From the NCBI GenBank assembly GCA_965216335.1, contig OZ244154.1, positions 2,046,001 to 2,110,000 on the forward strand: a stretch of DNA of 64,000 nt, written 5' to 3'. Every line of letters starts with the position of its first letter. Position 1 is the stretch's first letter. Position numbers and translations under genes: made by a program. Source of the DNA: JAHEJE01 sp965216335. GTDB taxonomy: Bacteria; Pseudomonadota; Alphaproteobacteria; Rhizobiales; Aestuariivirgaceae. The notes under the pieces were generated by a model. It made no database searches, had not been told where the DNA came from, and was given only the letters and a program-made list of their open reading frames with translations. Below, piece by piece: positions 34,668-43,827 of this stretch.

Positions 34668-35183
34668 TCAGTCGTCTGGGAAGGGTTCGGATACAGTGGC
34701 AAGCACTTCGTTGATTTGCTCAATTTCACGGCTCGTGCAGGACTCGGCTATGAGTTCTTCAATGCGCCTCTCAAGGAGGCGATATTCATGGGAATGCCTG
34801 ACCTTGCCTCGCTTCAAGATTGCCATGACTGCTTTTTGCTGTTTGCGGGATTCTGACTGTGTATTGAAGCCGAACTTCGACCAAAGCAGTTTGTCAAGAA
34901 CTGCGCGATCCTGCTTTGAGAGATCACGCACCATTTCAAGAATATCGGACAGTGCCTCGTGCCAGCCACGCAAGATATCTGAAGGGGCCGCTTTCTCGAG
35001 CTGCTTGTCAACCCCAAGGTGGGCACTCTCAATATATTCTATCTTTTCGGTCACAGATTTCTCCACGAGTCCGGGAGCCTGTCTCGATTCAGGGTGGTGT
35101 TTGGACAAGAAGGCCAAAATCTCAATTGACGCATCTTTGAGGAGGCGTAGTTCGTTGCGCTGCTGGTCGGTGAAACTTCTCAT
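34668..35183 (-). CDS. Hypothetical helical protein
   Basis: 171 residues. I recognise no family. The chain is almost entirely predicted helical and polar, with an N-terminal part DQQRNELRLLKDASIEILAFL, a middle QLEKAAPSDILRGWHEALSDIL and a basic stretch ESRKQQKAVMAILKRGKVRHS, and no signal peptide or membrane helix. GC content and codon choice (more A/T in third positions) differ from the housekeeping genes on both sides. It lies between a P1 repeat on the left and a P2 repeat on the right. The long frame with balanced codon use makes it a likely real gene acquired by transfer. Confidence 0.6.
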   Translation of the reverse strand: MRSFTDQQRNELRLLKDASIEILAFLSKHHPESRQAPGLVEKSVTEKIEYIESAHLGVDKQLEKAAPSDILRGWHEALSDILEMVRDLSKQDRAVLDKLLWSKFGFNTQSESRKQQKAVMAILKRGKVRHSHEYRLLERRIEELIAESCTSREIEQINEVLATVSEPFPDD

Positions 35184-35617
35184 GTGGAGTTCCGTACGTT
35201 GTTGCGCTGGATTGTCAACGAATGGTCAAACGCTGATCCTATTGCGATCTCCCCGCCTCTCACCATACAACGCCGGTTATGAATGGCACCGGCATACCGT
35301 TCCGCAGGATGAGCTAGCTCGGGAACGACTTTGTCGTGAACGACGTCCGTGAGCGTGGCGTTGCGATCAGCAAATGAACCGGGCGGGCGGTGGTAAGTCG
35401 CAACGTGTTCCCCTCCCCCTTGTGGGGAGGAGTTAGGGGTGGGGGCAGTGAACGGCTAACTTCGGTCATTCACTGCTTGATCGCACCGCTGCTGCCCCAC
35501 CCGGTCAGTGCTGCGCACTGCCCACCCTCCCCACAAGGGGGAGGGTTGACTAGTGGACTGAGACGGTTGGCTTTTCTGGTTGGGTAGACCAATCTTGTCG
35601 CCCCTGAGCACGACCGC
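35184..35617. other. Intergenic region containing a P2 repeat
   Basis: 434 bp between the hypothetical gene and clpB. The middle is the P2 repeat at 35411-35545; the remainder has no gene. It must contain the promoter of the hypothetical gene (minus strand). No clear clpB terminator was found. Confidence 0.5.
35411..35545. repeat. P2 palindromic repeat, copy B'
   Basis: Same layout as the copy at 29371: CCCTCCCCCTTGTGGGGAGG, AGGGGTGGGGGCAG, spacer, GCCCCACCCGGTCAGTGCTG and CCTCCCCACAAGGGGGAGGG. Confidence 0.8.
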
Positions 35618-38218
35618 CTACGCCGCCACCGCCTCGCTTGTTTCGCCGTTGATCACCAGGCCGCTGTCGCCGGCTGAAACCTTTACCGTTTCGCCGTCGG
35701 CGATGGTGCCGGCGAGGATGTGTTCGGCCAGTGCGTCCTGCAGGTGTTTCTGGATCACCCGCTTGAGCGGACGCGCGCCGTAGGCCGGGTCGTAGCCCTT
35801 GTCGGCGAGCCAGGCGCGGGCCTGATCGTCGATGTCGAGGGTGATCTTGCGGTCGTCGAGCAGCTTTTGCAGACGCGCGGTCTGGATGTCGACGATCGCC
35901 GCCATGTTCTCGCGCTTCAGGCGGTGGAACAGGATGATCTCGTCGAGCCGGTTGAGGAACTCCGGCCGGAACGAGGCCTTGACCACGGCCATCACCTCAT
36001 CGCGCACCTTGTCGACGTCCTCGCCTTCTTTGAGGTTGACGAGGAATTCCGCGCCGGTGTTCGAGGTCATGATGATCACCGTGTTGCGGAAGTCGACGGT
36101 GCGGCCCTGGCCATCGGTCAGGCGGCCGTCGTCGAGCACCTGCAACAGCACGTTGAAGACGTCCGGGTGGGCCTTTTCGATCTCGTCGAACAGCACCACC
36201 TGATAGGGCCGGCGGCGCACGGCCTCGGTGAGCGCACCACCCTCGTCATAACCGACATAGCCGGGCGGGGCGCCGATCAGCCGAGCCACGGAATGCTTTT
36301 CCATGAACTCCGACATGTCCATGCGCACCATCGCCTGCTCGTCGTCGAATAGGAAGTTGGCGAGCGCCTTGGTCAGCTCGGTCTTGCCGACGCCGGTGGG
36401 GCCGAGGAACATGAACGAGCCGATCGGCCGGTTCGGGTCCTGCAGCCCGGCGCGGGCGCGGCGCACCGCGGTCGAAACTGCGGTAACGGCTTCCGACTGG
36501 CCGACAACACGCTTTGCCAGAGCCTCTTCCATCTTGAGCAGCTTTTCGCGCTCGCCTTCCAGCATCTTGTCGACGGGAATGCCGGTCCAGCGCGACACGA
36601 CCTGGGCGACATGGCTTTCGGTGACCGCCTCTTCCATCATCGGATTGGCCGGCTTGCACACGGCTTCGACCTCGGTGAGCTGCTTTTCCAGCTCAGGAAT
36701 GCGGCCATAGGCGAGCTCGCCGGCCTTGGCCAGATCGCCGCCGCGCTGGGCCTGTTCCAGCTCCAGGCGGGCATGGTCGAGCTCTTCCTTGATCTTCTGG
36801 GCGGTGCCGAGCTTGTCCTTTTCGGCCTGCCAGGTCTGGGTCAATTCCGTCGAACGCTGTTCGAGATCGGCCAGTTCCTTTTCAAGTTTCTCCAGCCGGT
36901 CCTTGGAAGCCTTGTCGGTCTCCTTCTTCAGCGCCTCGCGCTCGATCTTGAGCTGGATGATGCGCCGGTCGAGTTCGTCCAGTTCCTCCGGCTTGGAATC
37001 GACCTGCATGCGCAGGCGCGATCCGGCCTCGTCCATCAGGTCGATGGCCTTGTCGGGCAGGAAGCGGTCGGTAATGTAGCGGTTCGACAGGTTGGCCGCC
37101 GCCACCAGCGCCGTATCGGTGATCCGCACGCCATGGTGCAGTTCGTACTTCTCCTTAAGGCCGCGCAGGATCGACACGGTATCCTCGACCGTCGGCTCGG
37201 AGATGAACACCGGCTGGAAGCGCCGCGCCAGGGCGGCATCCTTTTCGACGTGTTTCTGATACTCATCCAGCGTCGTGGCACCGACGCAGTGCAGTTCGCC
37301 GCGCGCCAGGGCCGGCTTCAGCAGGTTGGAGGCATCCATCGCCCCGTCCGCCTTGCCGGCACCGACCAGGGTGTGCATCTCGTCGATGAACAGCACGATG
37401 CCGCCGGCCGCCGACTGGATTTCCGACAGCACGGCCTTGAGCCGCTCCTCGAACTCGCCGCGGTACTTCGCACCGGCGATCAGCGCGCCCATGTCGAGCG
37501 CCATCAGCTGCTTGTCCTTCAGGCTCTCCGGCACGTCGCCATTGACGATCCTGAGCGCCAGGCCCTCGGCGATCGCCGTCTTGCCGACGCCGGGCTCGCC
37601 GATCAGCACCGGATTGTTCTTGGTCCGCCGCGACAGCACCTGGATTGCCCTGCGGATTTCCTCATCGCGCCCGATCATCGGATCGAGCTTGCCCTCGCGC
37701 GCCGCCTCGGTCAGGTCGCGGGCGTATTTCTTCAGGGCGTCATAGCCTTCCTCGGCCGACGCGGTGTCGGCCGTGCGGCCCTTGCGCAACTCGTCGATCG
37801 CCTTGTTGAGCCCGGTCGGCGTTACGCCGGCCTGTTTCAAGGCGCTCGCGGCTTCGCTCTTTTCAATCGCCAGGGCCTGCAGCAGCCGCTCGGCGGTCAC
37901 AAAGCTGTCGCCGGCCTTTTGGGACAACTGCCCGGCGGCTTCAAAGACCCGCGCGGTCTCCGGCGCCAGATAGACCTGGCCGGCGCCCGCGCCTTCCACC
38001 TTCGGCAGCTTCTTCAGCGCCGCTGCCGTCGCCGACTGGGACGCCTTCACATCGCCGCCCGACGACTTGATCAGCCCGGCCGCCAGGCCCTGGTCGTCAT
38101 CCAGCAGACCCTTCAGAATATGTTCGGGGGAAAAGCGCTGATGGCCCTCGCGCAAGGCCAGATTCTGCGCAGCCTGAACAAAGCCGCGCGCCCGCTCGGT
38201 GAACTTTTCGAAATCCAT
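35618..38218 (-). CDS. clpB: ATP-dependent disaggregase ClpB
   Basis: 866 residues, the usual length. [21 protein letters not shown] is the N-domain start. AAA-1 has Walker [10 protein letters not shown] (about 205) and [21 protein letters not shown] coiled-coil middle domain follows (about 400-520, Lys/Glu-rich). AAA-2 has [15 protein letters not shown] (about 605) and [22 protein letters not shown]. It rescues aggregated proteins with DnaK. On the minus strand upstream, CTTGTG-N17-TATATC (38403-38375) resembles a heat-shock/housekeeping promoter, and a small GCCCG/CGGGC hairpin precedes the GAGGAG box. Confidence 0.97.
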   Translation of the reverse strand: MDFEKFTERARGFVQAAQNLALREGHQRFSPEHILKGLLDDDQGLAAGLIKSSGGDVKASQSATAAALKKLPKVEGAGAGQVYLAPETARVFEAAGQLSQKAGDSFVTAERLLQALAIEKSEAASALKQAGVTPTGLNKAIDELRKGRTADTASAEEGYDALKKYARDLTEAAREGKLDPMIGRDEEIRRAIQVLSRRTKNNPVLIGEPGVGKTAIAEGLALRIVNGDVPESLKDKQLMALDMGALIAGAKYRGEFEERLKAVLSEIQSAAGGIVLFIDEMHTLVGAGKADGAMDASNLLKPALARGELHCVGATTLDEYQKHVEKDAALARRFQPVFISEPTVEDTVSILRGLKEKYELHHGVRITDTALVAAANLSNRYITDRFLPDKAIDLMDEAGSRLRMQVDSKPEELDELDRRIIQLKIEREALKKETDKASKDRLEKLEKELADLEQRSTELTQTWQAEKDKLGTAQKIKEELDHARLELEQAQRGGDLAKAGELAYGRIPELEKQLTEVEAVCKPANPMMEEAVTESHVAQVVSRWTGIPVDKMLEGEREKLLKMEEALAKRVVGQSEAVTAVSTAVRRARAGLQDPNRPIGSFMFLGPTGVGKTELTKALANFLFDDEQAMVRMDMSEFMEKHSVARLIGAPPGYVGYDEGGALTEAVRRRPYQVVLFDEIEKAHPDVFNVLLQVLDDGRLTDGQGRTVDFRNTVIIMTSNTGAEFLVNLKEGEDVDKVRDEVMAVVKASFRPEFLNRLDEIILFHRLKRENMAAIVDIQTARLQKLLDDRKITLDIDDQARAWLADKGYDPAYGARPLKRVIQKHLQDALAEHILAGTIADGETVKVSAGDSGLVINGETSEAVAA

Positions 38219-38374
38219 GTTATCACTCCTCGGCCCGCATGCCGGGCGGCCTTGACCTCAAGCACCGCATTCATGCGTCTTCATTGGAACCCAGTTTACC
38301 GTGAACATTGCCTGCGAACTGCAACAGGCCTGCACAGCAGCACCATACAATCCGTGGACCATGCTCACGTAACA

Positions 38375-38403
38375 GATATAGTGTGGCTAATTTGCACCAC
38401 AAG
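38375..38403 (-). promoter_or_regulatory. Candidate clpB promoter
   Basis: Minus-strand -35 CTTGTG (38398-38403) and -10 TATATC (38375-38380), with a 17-bp spacer. The CTTG start is typical of RpoH promoters. It lies about 157 bp from the clpB ATG. Confidence 0.4.
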
Positions 38404-38450
38404 GCATTGCGCAAGATCAAATGCGCATCCTTAACGAGACGGAACCGGAC

Positions 38451-39260
38451 ATGAATCAGGCCACCATTTCAGCCATTTACCGCTACCCGGTAAAGGGCCT
38501 CAGCCCCCAGCCGCTGACCTCGGCGGAGGTGGAAGCCGATGCGGTGCTGCCCTTCGATCGCGCCTTTGCCATCGAAAACGGCGCCAGCGGCTTCGATCCA
38601 ATCGCGCCGGAGTACCTCACCAAGGCGAAATTCCTGCAGCTGATGAGCAACGAAAAACTCGCCACGCTCGACACCGAGTTCGATGACACAACCGGCACGC
38701 TGAAGATCATCCGCGACGGCAAGCAGGTCGCCGCCGGCAATCTCAGCCAGCCGATCGGCCGCACCCTGATCGAGCAGTTCCTGTCGGCCTACATGAAGGA
38801 TGATGTGCGCGGCGGCCTGAAGGTCGTCACCGCCGATAATCACCATTTCTGCGACGTGCCCGACCGCTTCGTCTCACTGATCAACCTGGCCAGCCTGCGC
38901 GAAATGGAACGCGCCGCGGGACGCACCATCGATCCGCTGCGTTTCCGGGCAAACATCTATGTCGACGGCTGGGAACCCTGGGCCGAGCGCAAGCTGATCG
39001 GCGCAACATTGGCCGTTGGTCGCGATGCGGTGTTTCGGATTGCCGAACCGATCGGCCGCTGTGCCGCGACCAATGTCGACCCGGCGACGGGCGCCCGAGA
39101 CATGCACATTCCGCGCATGCTCGCCGAGGCGTTCGAACGCGATGATTGCGGTGTCTACCTGACGGCGGTAGCGCCCGGCACGATCGGCACCGGCGACAAG
39201 ATTGCGGTGGTGTCGAACAACGCTGCTGCGTCAGCTGGCGACGGCCTCGGCATCCGGTGA
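38451..39260 (+). CDS. MOSC domain protein
   Basis: 269 residues from the ATG at 38451; an ATG at 38421 would add ten residues. The MOSC N-terminal beta-barrel begins ISAIYRYPVKGLSPQPL. The MOSC domain has DRFVSLINLASLREMERAAGRTIDPLRFRANIYVDG (in blocks) and the conserved Cys in EPIGRCAATNVDPATGARD. Such domains bind molybdenum cofactor sulfur and reduce N-hydroxylated compounds, as in mARC/YcbX. Its last 30 bp overlap the 3' end of the convergent DUF4167 gene. Confidence 0.85.
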   Translation: MNQATISAIYRYPVKGLSPQPLTSAEVEADAVLPFDRAFAIENGASGFDPIAPEYLTKAKFLQLMSNEKLATLDTEFDDTTGTLKIIRDGKQVAAGNLSQPIGRTLIEQFLSAYMKDDVRGGLKVVTADNHHFCDVPDRFVSLINLASLREMERAAGRTIDPLRFRANIYVDGWEPWAERKLIGATLAVGRDAVFRIAEPIGRCAATNVDPATGARDMHIPRMLAEAFERDDCGVYLTAVAPGTIGTGDKIAVVSNNAAASAGDGLGIR

Positions 39261-39911
39261 ACCGCCGGCGGTTTCGCCGGCCGTACTGGCCTCGGACCCT
39301 TCAGGCCCGTCTGGTGCCTTGGCGCCATTGGACTTGGCCGTGCTGCGCGACCGGGTCGACGGTTTGCGGGTGCGCTTCGGCTTGGCATCCGCAACGGGCT
39401 CTTCGGTCGTGGCCGGCTTGGCCAGGAAGTCCGGCGTCTGACCATCGAACCCGGCGCTGTCACGGTCTTCGCTGGCACGGGCGGATTTTGCCGGCTTGCT
39501 GTCGGCGATGTCGGGCTGCGGCCCGCTGCCCGGGGCGTCATCCGGCCTGGACTGCCTGGCATCCTTGGCCGCATCCTGCGCCGCCGGCTCCTGGCCGGCC
39601 TCGCCCGCCTGCTTGTCCTGAGCGGCCTGCTGCTTGTTGTGCTGCTGCTGGTTCTGCTGCTGCTGAGACTGATTTGCCGCGATGATCCGCAGATAGTGCT
39701 CGGCATGCTGGAAATAGCTTTCCGCCGTCACCGTATCGCCGGATGAGATCGAATCGCGGGCCAGTTGCATATACTTGTCCGCCACGGTCTGCGCCGTACC
39801 GCGCACCTTGACGTCCGGTCCGTTGCTCTCGAACACCCGGTTGGAGGGGTTGCCGCCCTGGCGGCGCGAGCCGCGGTTGCGTTGTCTGCCCTTGTGCTGC
39901 CCCTGTCTCAT
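39231..39911 (-). CDS. DUF4167 domain protein
   Basis: 226 residues. The N-terminal ~85 residues are the DUF4167 domain: RQRNRGSRRQGGNPSNRVFESNGPDVKVRG (in two blocks), then AQTVADKYMQLARDSISSGD and AESYFQHAEHYLRII. The rest is low complexity: a Gln run (QSQQQQNQQQHNKQQ) and a disordered tail rich in Ala, Pro, Asp and Lys. The family is restricted to alphaproteobacteria and is usually encoded just after prfA-prmC, as here. RNA binding has been suggested from the basic start, but its function is not known. Confidence 0.85.
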   Translation of the reverse strand: MRQGQHKGRQRNRGSRRQGGNPSNRVFESNGPDVKVRGTAQTVADKYMQLARDSISSGDTVTAESYFQHAEHYLRIIAANQSQQQQNQQQHNKQQAAQDKQAGEAGQEPAAQDAAKDARQSRPDDAPGSGPQPDIADSKPAKSARASEDRDSAGFDGQTPDFLAKPATTEEPVADAKPKRTRKPSTRSRSTAKSNGAKAPDGPEGSEASTAGETAGGSPDAEAVAS

Positions 39912-40137
39912 TCTGTCATTTCACCATTGTTGTGGATACTGAAAGTCTACCCCGGTCAAGCCGGCCGCTGCTGTCTCTCGTGCCGCCAGCATGCACCATC
40001 GGTGCCCTGGCCGGATCATTGCTGAAACTGTTTCGCTCTCTGCGAACTCCGCCCACTGATCGGTTCTAGCCGGATACGGAAACGTCAATGCCGTCTGGCC
40101 ACTTCGATCCGCCGCCCCGCGGCATCATCTGCGCGGC
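39912..40137. other. Intergenic region upstream of DUF4167
   Basis: Non-coding. With the RNA candidate at 40138 it forms the 383-bp gap between prmC and the DUF4167 gene. No other repeat or gene was recognised. Confidence 0.4.
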
Positions 40138-40214
40138 CCTCCTAATCCCAAAAAGGCTATCGACTGACCTTCGGCCATCCCTTTCGGGTGATGTCGCGAT
40201 GCGTCTTTAGGAGG
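40138..40214 (-). ncRNA. Candidate structured RNA (branched fold), unproven
   Basis: CCTCCTAA (40138-40145) and TTAGGAGG (40207-40214) form a perfect 8-bp closing stem. Inside, ATCGAC (40159) faces GTCGCGAT, and two short hairpins follow: GGCC-GAA-GGTC and CCC-GAAA-GGG as read on the minus strand. The GAAA tetraloop and the position ahead of the DUF4167 gene favour the minus strand. It does not match a riboswitch or sRNA that I know. It could also be a terminator or chance. Confidence 0.35.
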
Positions 40215-40294
40215 ACATTCAACCTAGCTAGAACCTAGCGTGAATTGCGCCGGTTTCCAAGTCCCTTTTTATCTGGTCCAAATGTTTGTCGAAA

Positions 40295-41179
40295 TCAAGG
40301 TTTCCAGCCGCTGATCACACGCACATGGCCGGCCAGGTCGTTGCTGCGGGCAGGACGCTGTGGATGCTGCGAAAATCCCGCTGCCGCGAACAGGTGCCAG
40401 ACCTGGCTTTCCTGGCCGGCGCCGATTTCAACGCACAGGAAGCCGCCCGGCTTGAGAACGGCATATGCCGCAGGAACGATGGCCCGGTAGGCCTGCAATC
40501 CGTCTTCGCCGCCATCGAGCGCTGCAACCGGATCGAAGTCGCGCACATCCGCGTCGAGGTCCGCCAATTCCGGCGTCGCAATGTAGGGCGGGTTGCTGAC
40601 GATCAGGTCGAATTTGCCTTCAAGGCCGTCCAGCCAGCTGGTGTGCACCAGTTCGAGGCGATCGGCAAGGCCGTGCGCCCGGATATTTCGCCGTGCGATT
40701 TCAAGCGCCGCGCCCGACACATCGCTCGCCACCGCCCGCCAGTCCGGCAGCTCATTCAGCAGGCTGACGGCAATCGCCCCGGACCCGGTGCCGATGTCGA
40801 GCAGGCGGCGCCTTGCACCGTCCGGCACGGTCAGCCCTGCCGCTTCGAGCGCCGCCTCGACCAGGGTTTCGGTATCCGGCCGCGGATCGAGCACATCGGG
40901 GCCGATGACAAACTTGCCGCCATAGAATTCCCGTTCGCCGATGATCCGCGACACCGGCTCATGCGCCATGCGGCGGGCCAACGAAGCCTGGACCACCTCC
41001 CGTTGGCGGACATCCAGTTCGGCATCGGGGTGCGCCACCAGATACTCGTGGCCGGCCTGCAAGGCATGCTGCAGCAGTAGCCGGGCATCAAGGGCTGCCG
41101 TCGCGATACCGGCCGCATCGAGGATGTCGCGCATCCAGCGCTGCATCCCGGCAACGGTTTTCGGGTGGTCAGGCCGCAT
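40295..41179 (-). CDS. prmC: Peptide chain release factor N5-glutamine methyltransferase
   Basis: 294 residues. The N-terminal helical bundle is followed by the SAM domain with [16 protein letters not shown] (127-140) and the defining VSNPPYI (194-200) motif, then [13 protein letters not shown]. PrmC methylates the Gln of the GGQ motif in release factors. Its start overlaps the prfA stop by 11 bp, so it is co-translated with its substrate, the usual arrangement. Confidence 0.95.
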   Translation of the reverse strand: MRPDHPKTVAGMQRWMRDILDAAGIATAALDARLLLQHALQAGHEYLVAHPDAELDVRQREVVQASLARRMAHEPVSRIIGEREFYGGKFVIGPDVLDPRPDTETLVEAALEAAGLTVPDGARRRLLDIGTGSGAIAVSLLNELPDWRAVASDVSGAALEIARRNIRAHGLADRLELVHTSWLDGLEGKFDLIVSNPPYIATPELADLDADVRDFDPVAALDGGEDGLQAYRAIVPAAYAVLKPGGFLCVEIGAGQESQVWHLFAAAGFSQHPQRPARSNDLAGHVRVISGWKP

Positions 41180-42272
41180 CGCCCTGGCCGGCGGCCGGTT
41201 CCTGGCTGGCCGCCAGCAGTTCGGCCTGGTGTTCGGTGATCAAGGCCTCGATCAGTTCATCGAGCGCCTCGCCCTGCATCACCTGGTCGAGCTTGTAGAG
41301 CGTCAGGTTGATGCGGTGATCGCTGACACGCCCCTGCGGAAAGTTGTAGGTGCGGATGCGTTCCGAGCGGTCGCCGGAACCGACCTGGCCGCGCCGTTCC
41401 GCCGAGCGTTCGTCGGCCAGACGCTGGCGTTCGGCCTCGAACAGCCGGGCGCGCAGCACCTTCAGCGCCTTGGCCCGGTTCTTGTGCTGCGACTTCTCAT
41501 CCTGCTGCGACACCACCAGGCCGGTCGGCAGATGGGTGATGCGCACCGCGCTGTCGGTGGTGTTGACCGACTGCCCGCCGGGGCCGGAGGCGCGGAACAC
41601 ATCGATCCGCAGATCCTTTTCGTCGATCTCGACATCGACGTCCTCGGCTTCCGGCAGCACCGCCACGGTGGCCGCGGAGGTGTGGATGCGCCCCTGGGCC
41701 TCGGTTTCCGGCACCCGCTGCACCCGGTGCACGCCGCTCTCGAACTTCAGCAATGCATAGGCGCCGGCCCCGGCTATGTTGGCGACGATTTCCTTGTAGC
41801 CGCCAACGCCGGCCTCGTTTGCCGAGATGATCTCCACCTGCCAGCCCTTGATCGCCGCGTAGCGCTGGTACATGCGGAACAGGTCGCCGGCAAACAGCGC
41901 CGCCTCGTCGCCGCCGGTGCCGGCCCGCACTTCCAGAATGACATTGCGGTCGTCGGCGGCATCCTTGGGCAGCAGCAGGATTTTCAGCTTGTCTTCAAGC
42001 TTGGCAAGCGTTTCCTCCAGCTCGCCGATTTCCAGCTCGGCCATCTCCGCCAGTTCGCCGCTCTCGCCGGCATCGAGCATCTCGCGCAGGCCCGTCAGTT
42101 CATCCTCGGCCTCGCGCATCGCCCGCGCCGTCTGCACCACCGGGTCGAGTTCGGCGTACTCCTTCGACAACCGGACATATTCCTCCCCCGAGGCACCGGC
42201 CGCCATCTCCTGCTCAAGCGTGGAGAAGCGGTCCAGAATCTGGTCGACTTTTTCGGATCGGTGGACGGACAT
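41169..42272 (-). CDS. prfA: Peptide chain release factor 1
   Basis: 367 residues from the ATG at 42272; the upstream open frame is not conserved. [24 protein letters not shown] lies in the core. PET (188-190) is the stop-codon-reading tripeptide equivalent of PAT, and [22 protein letters not shown] (GGQ at 232-234, in two blocks) is the peptidyl-hydrolysis loop. It ends translation at UAA and UAG. Confidence 0.96.
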   Translation of the reverse strand: MSVHRSEKVDQILDRFSTLEQEMAAGASGEEYVRLSKEYAELDPVVQTARAMREAEDELTGLREMLDAGESGELAEMAELEIGELEETLAKLEDKLKILLLPKDAADDRNVILEVRAGTGGDEAALFAGDLFRMYQRYAAIKGWQVEIISANEAGVGGYKEIVANIAGAGAYALLKFESGVHRVQRVPETEAQGRIHTSAATVAVLPEAEDVDVEIDEKDLRIDVFRASGPGGQSVNTTDSAVRITHLPTGLVVSQQDEKSQHKNRAKALKVLRARLFEAERQRLADERSAERRGQVGSGDRSERIRTYNFPQGRVSDHRINLTLYKLDQVMQGEALDELIEALITEHQAELLAASQEPAAGQGDAA

Positions 42273-42394
42273 TGGCGGACGGACCGGATGAAACAAGGAA
42301 CACGCCCCGTCTTCTAGAGCACAATCCGGGTGGGGGAAACCTGTTTTGCGAATGTTTGCGTGAGGTCGAGGCCGGCAGGTCGGGACCGCCCGGA

Positions 42395-43711
42395 CTACGA
42401 CTTGCGGACGAACGTCCCGCCGCATCCGACCTCTTCCAGAACGATTTCAACCAGATCGAACTGCGACTGGCCGTTGACGTCTTCGAAATAGATGTGGCTC
42501 GGCCAGGGGTCCATGACGAAATTGTCCTCGGGCAGATCGATGGTCTCGCACACCCGCTTGATGGCGGCGACGTGGGACCGGGCGTATTCGGCGATTTCCG
42601 CCTTGGCCGTGTCCAGATCGGCGATGCTGTTGCGGTCGATCTGCGGCGAGCCGATACCGCTGGTGAGCGGGATGTTGCGGGCGATCGCCTCGTCGGCATA
42701 GAAATCCACATCGACCTTGTCGGCTTCGAGCCGCATGATGAACACCGGGTTGACGCTGACCTTGGCCTGCGTGAGTTCCTTGAGACCGACGCCGCCGGCC
42801 GGCCCGCCGGCCGGTTTCGCCGCCGCGCGCCGCCGCCCGCCACGGGCCTTCTTCTGCGCCTGGGTCACGAAGTCGCCGCGGTAGTTGTTGTCATAGACGC
42901 GTTCGGCGTAACGCTTGTCCCGCAGCATGTGCCGGATCGAGCGGATCGACATGTCCCGGCAATTTTCCGCCCCGATGAAGAACGGCGAACCCGATGCATC
43001 CGACAGCTCGATCCAGCCGTTCGGAAAGGTCTCGATATGGTGATCCATCCATGGCCCGAGAACCGCATCGCCAAGATGGTCGAGCAGCGCATTGACATTG
43101 CCGGGGTCGTGCACCACGTCGGCCAGCAGCGGCTCCTGTCCGTAGATGTCGGCGGCAAGGCTGTAGGGTGCGGAAATCTGCAACAGCGGCGCCATGCCGG
43201 TCAGCTCCTTGGTCACCCGCATGATGCCGTCGATGGCCCTGGGAACCCCGGTGGTGAAATCCGGCGTTCCGAGATAGCGCCAGTTCTGCTTGTTGATCAG
43301 CATGATGTCGGGATCGGCCCCGGGCGGAAACCGGTCCGGGTACATCATCGGCTGGCCCAGGGGTTCGCAGCTCATCGCATAGAGCGCCCAGGTCATGTAG
43401 AGCTTCTTCATGCCCAGCAGGCGGGCGACCGTCAGATTGGCACGCACGTAGCGATAGGGATCGGTCTTGTAATACGCCTCCGACTGAATGTCATACAAAT
43501 CGAACAATAGCGACAAGGCCAGCATATGGACCGAGGCCGTGGCGTGTATTTCATCCGCCGGTGCCGGCACCGCGAAGTTGGCATCAAACTGGCCGGCAAT
43601 CGCCGCATCGAAAATCCCGGTCAGCTCCCGCTTGGCTTCTGCATCGCCCGATTGCCAGCGCGACAGCAGGTGAAGCCCGTGCGGCGCGGCGTAGTCTTCG
43701 ATCCTGATCAT
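42395..43711 (-). CDS. Uroporphyrinogen decarboxylase-like (URO-D superfamily) protein
   Basis: 438 residues. The second half has [32 protein letters not shown] and [18 protein letters not shown], then [18 protein letters not shown] and the C-terminal HIYFEDV-type end; this is the layout of URO-D superfamily proteins other than HemE (compare MtaA/CmuA methyltransferases and biosynthetic relatives). A basic Ala/Gly/Arg-rich linker (residues 285-308) is inserted. The HemE catalytic motif at the N-terminus is absent, so haem synthesis is unlikely. It is divergent from a MocR regulator 116 bp away. Substrate unknown; a methyl-transfer or ring-cleavage pathway is possible. Confidence 0.7.
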   Translation of the reverse strand: MIRIEDYAAPHGLHLLSRWQSGDAEAKRELTGIFDAAIAGQFDANFAVPAPADEIHATASVHMLALSLLFDLYDIQSEAYYKTDPYRYVRANLTVARLLGMKKLYMTWALYAMSCEPLGQPMMYPDRFPPGADPDIMLINKQNWRYLGTPDFTTGVPRAIDGIMRVTKELTGMAPLLQISAPYSLAADIYGQEPLLADVVHDPGNVNALLDHLGDAVLGPWMDHHIETFPNGWIELSDASGSPFFIGAENCRDMSIRSIRHMLRDKRYAERVYDNNYRGDFVTQAQKKARGGRRRAAAKPAGGPAGGVGLKELTQAKVSVNPVFIMRLEADKVDVDFYADEAIARNIPLTSGIGSPQIDRNSIADLDTAKAEIAEYARSHVAAIKRVCETIDLPEDNFVMDPWPSHIYFEDVNGQSQFDLVEIVLEEVGCGGTFVRKS

Positions 43712-43827
43712 CTCCTGCCACCTCCCGGCATTTGTGCGAGGTTCGGATTCAGGTTACAGGGTAATCGGTATTGGATTTATGGATATACCCATTATCGAAC
43801 TTTGTATAAGCCCATTTGGAGGATGTC
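43712..43827. promoter_or_regulatory. Divergent URO-D/MocR control region
   Basis: 116 bp between two divergent genes. It contains an inverted pair GGTAT (43767-43771) and ATACC (43785-43789) within an AT-rich core (TATTGGATTTATGGATATA), a plausible MocR operator overlapping both promoters. Confidence 0.4.

Noticed and set aside
36611..38434. 607-codon plus-strand frame opposite clpB
   Set aside because: Antisense to an unmistakable ClpB; no motif, and the composition is that of a GC-rich shadow frame.
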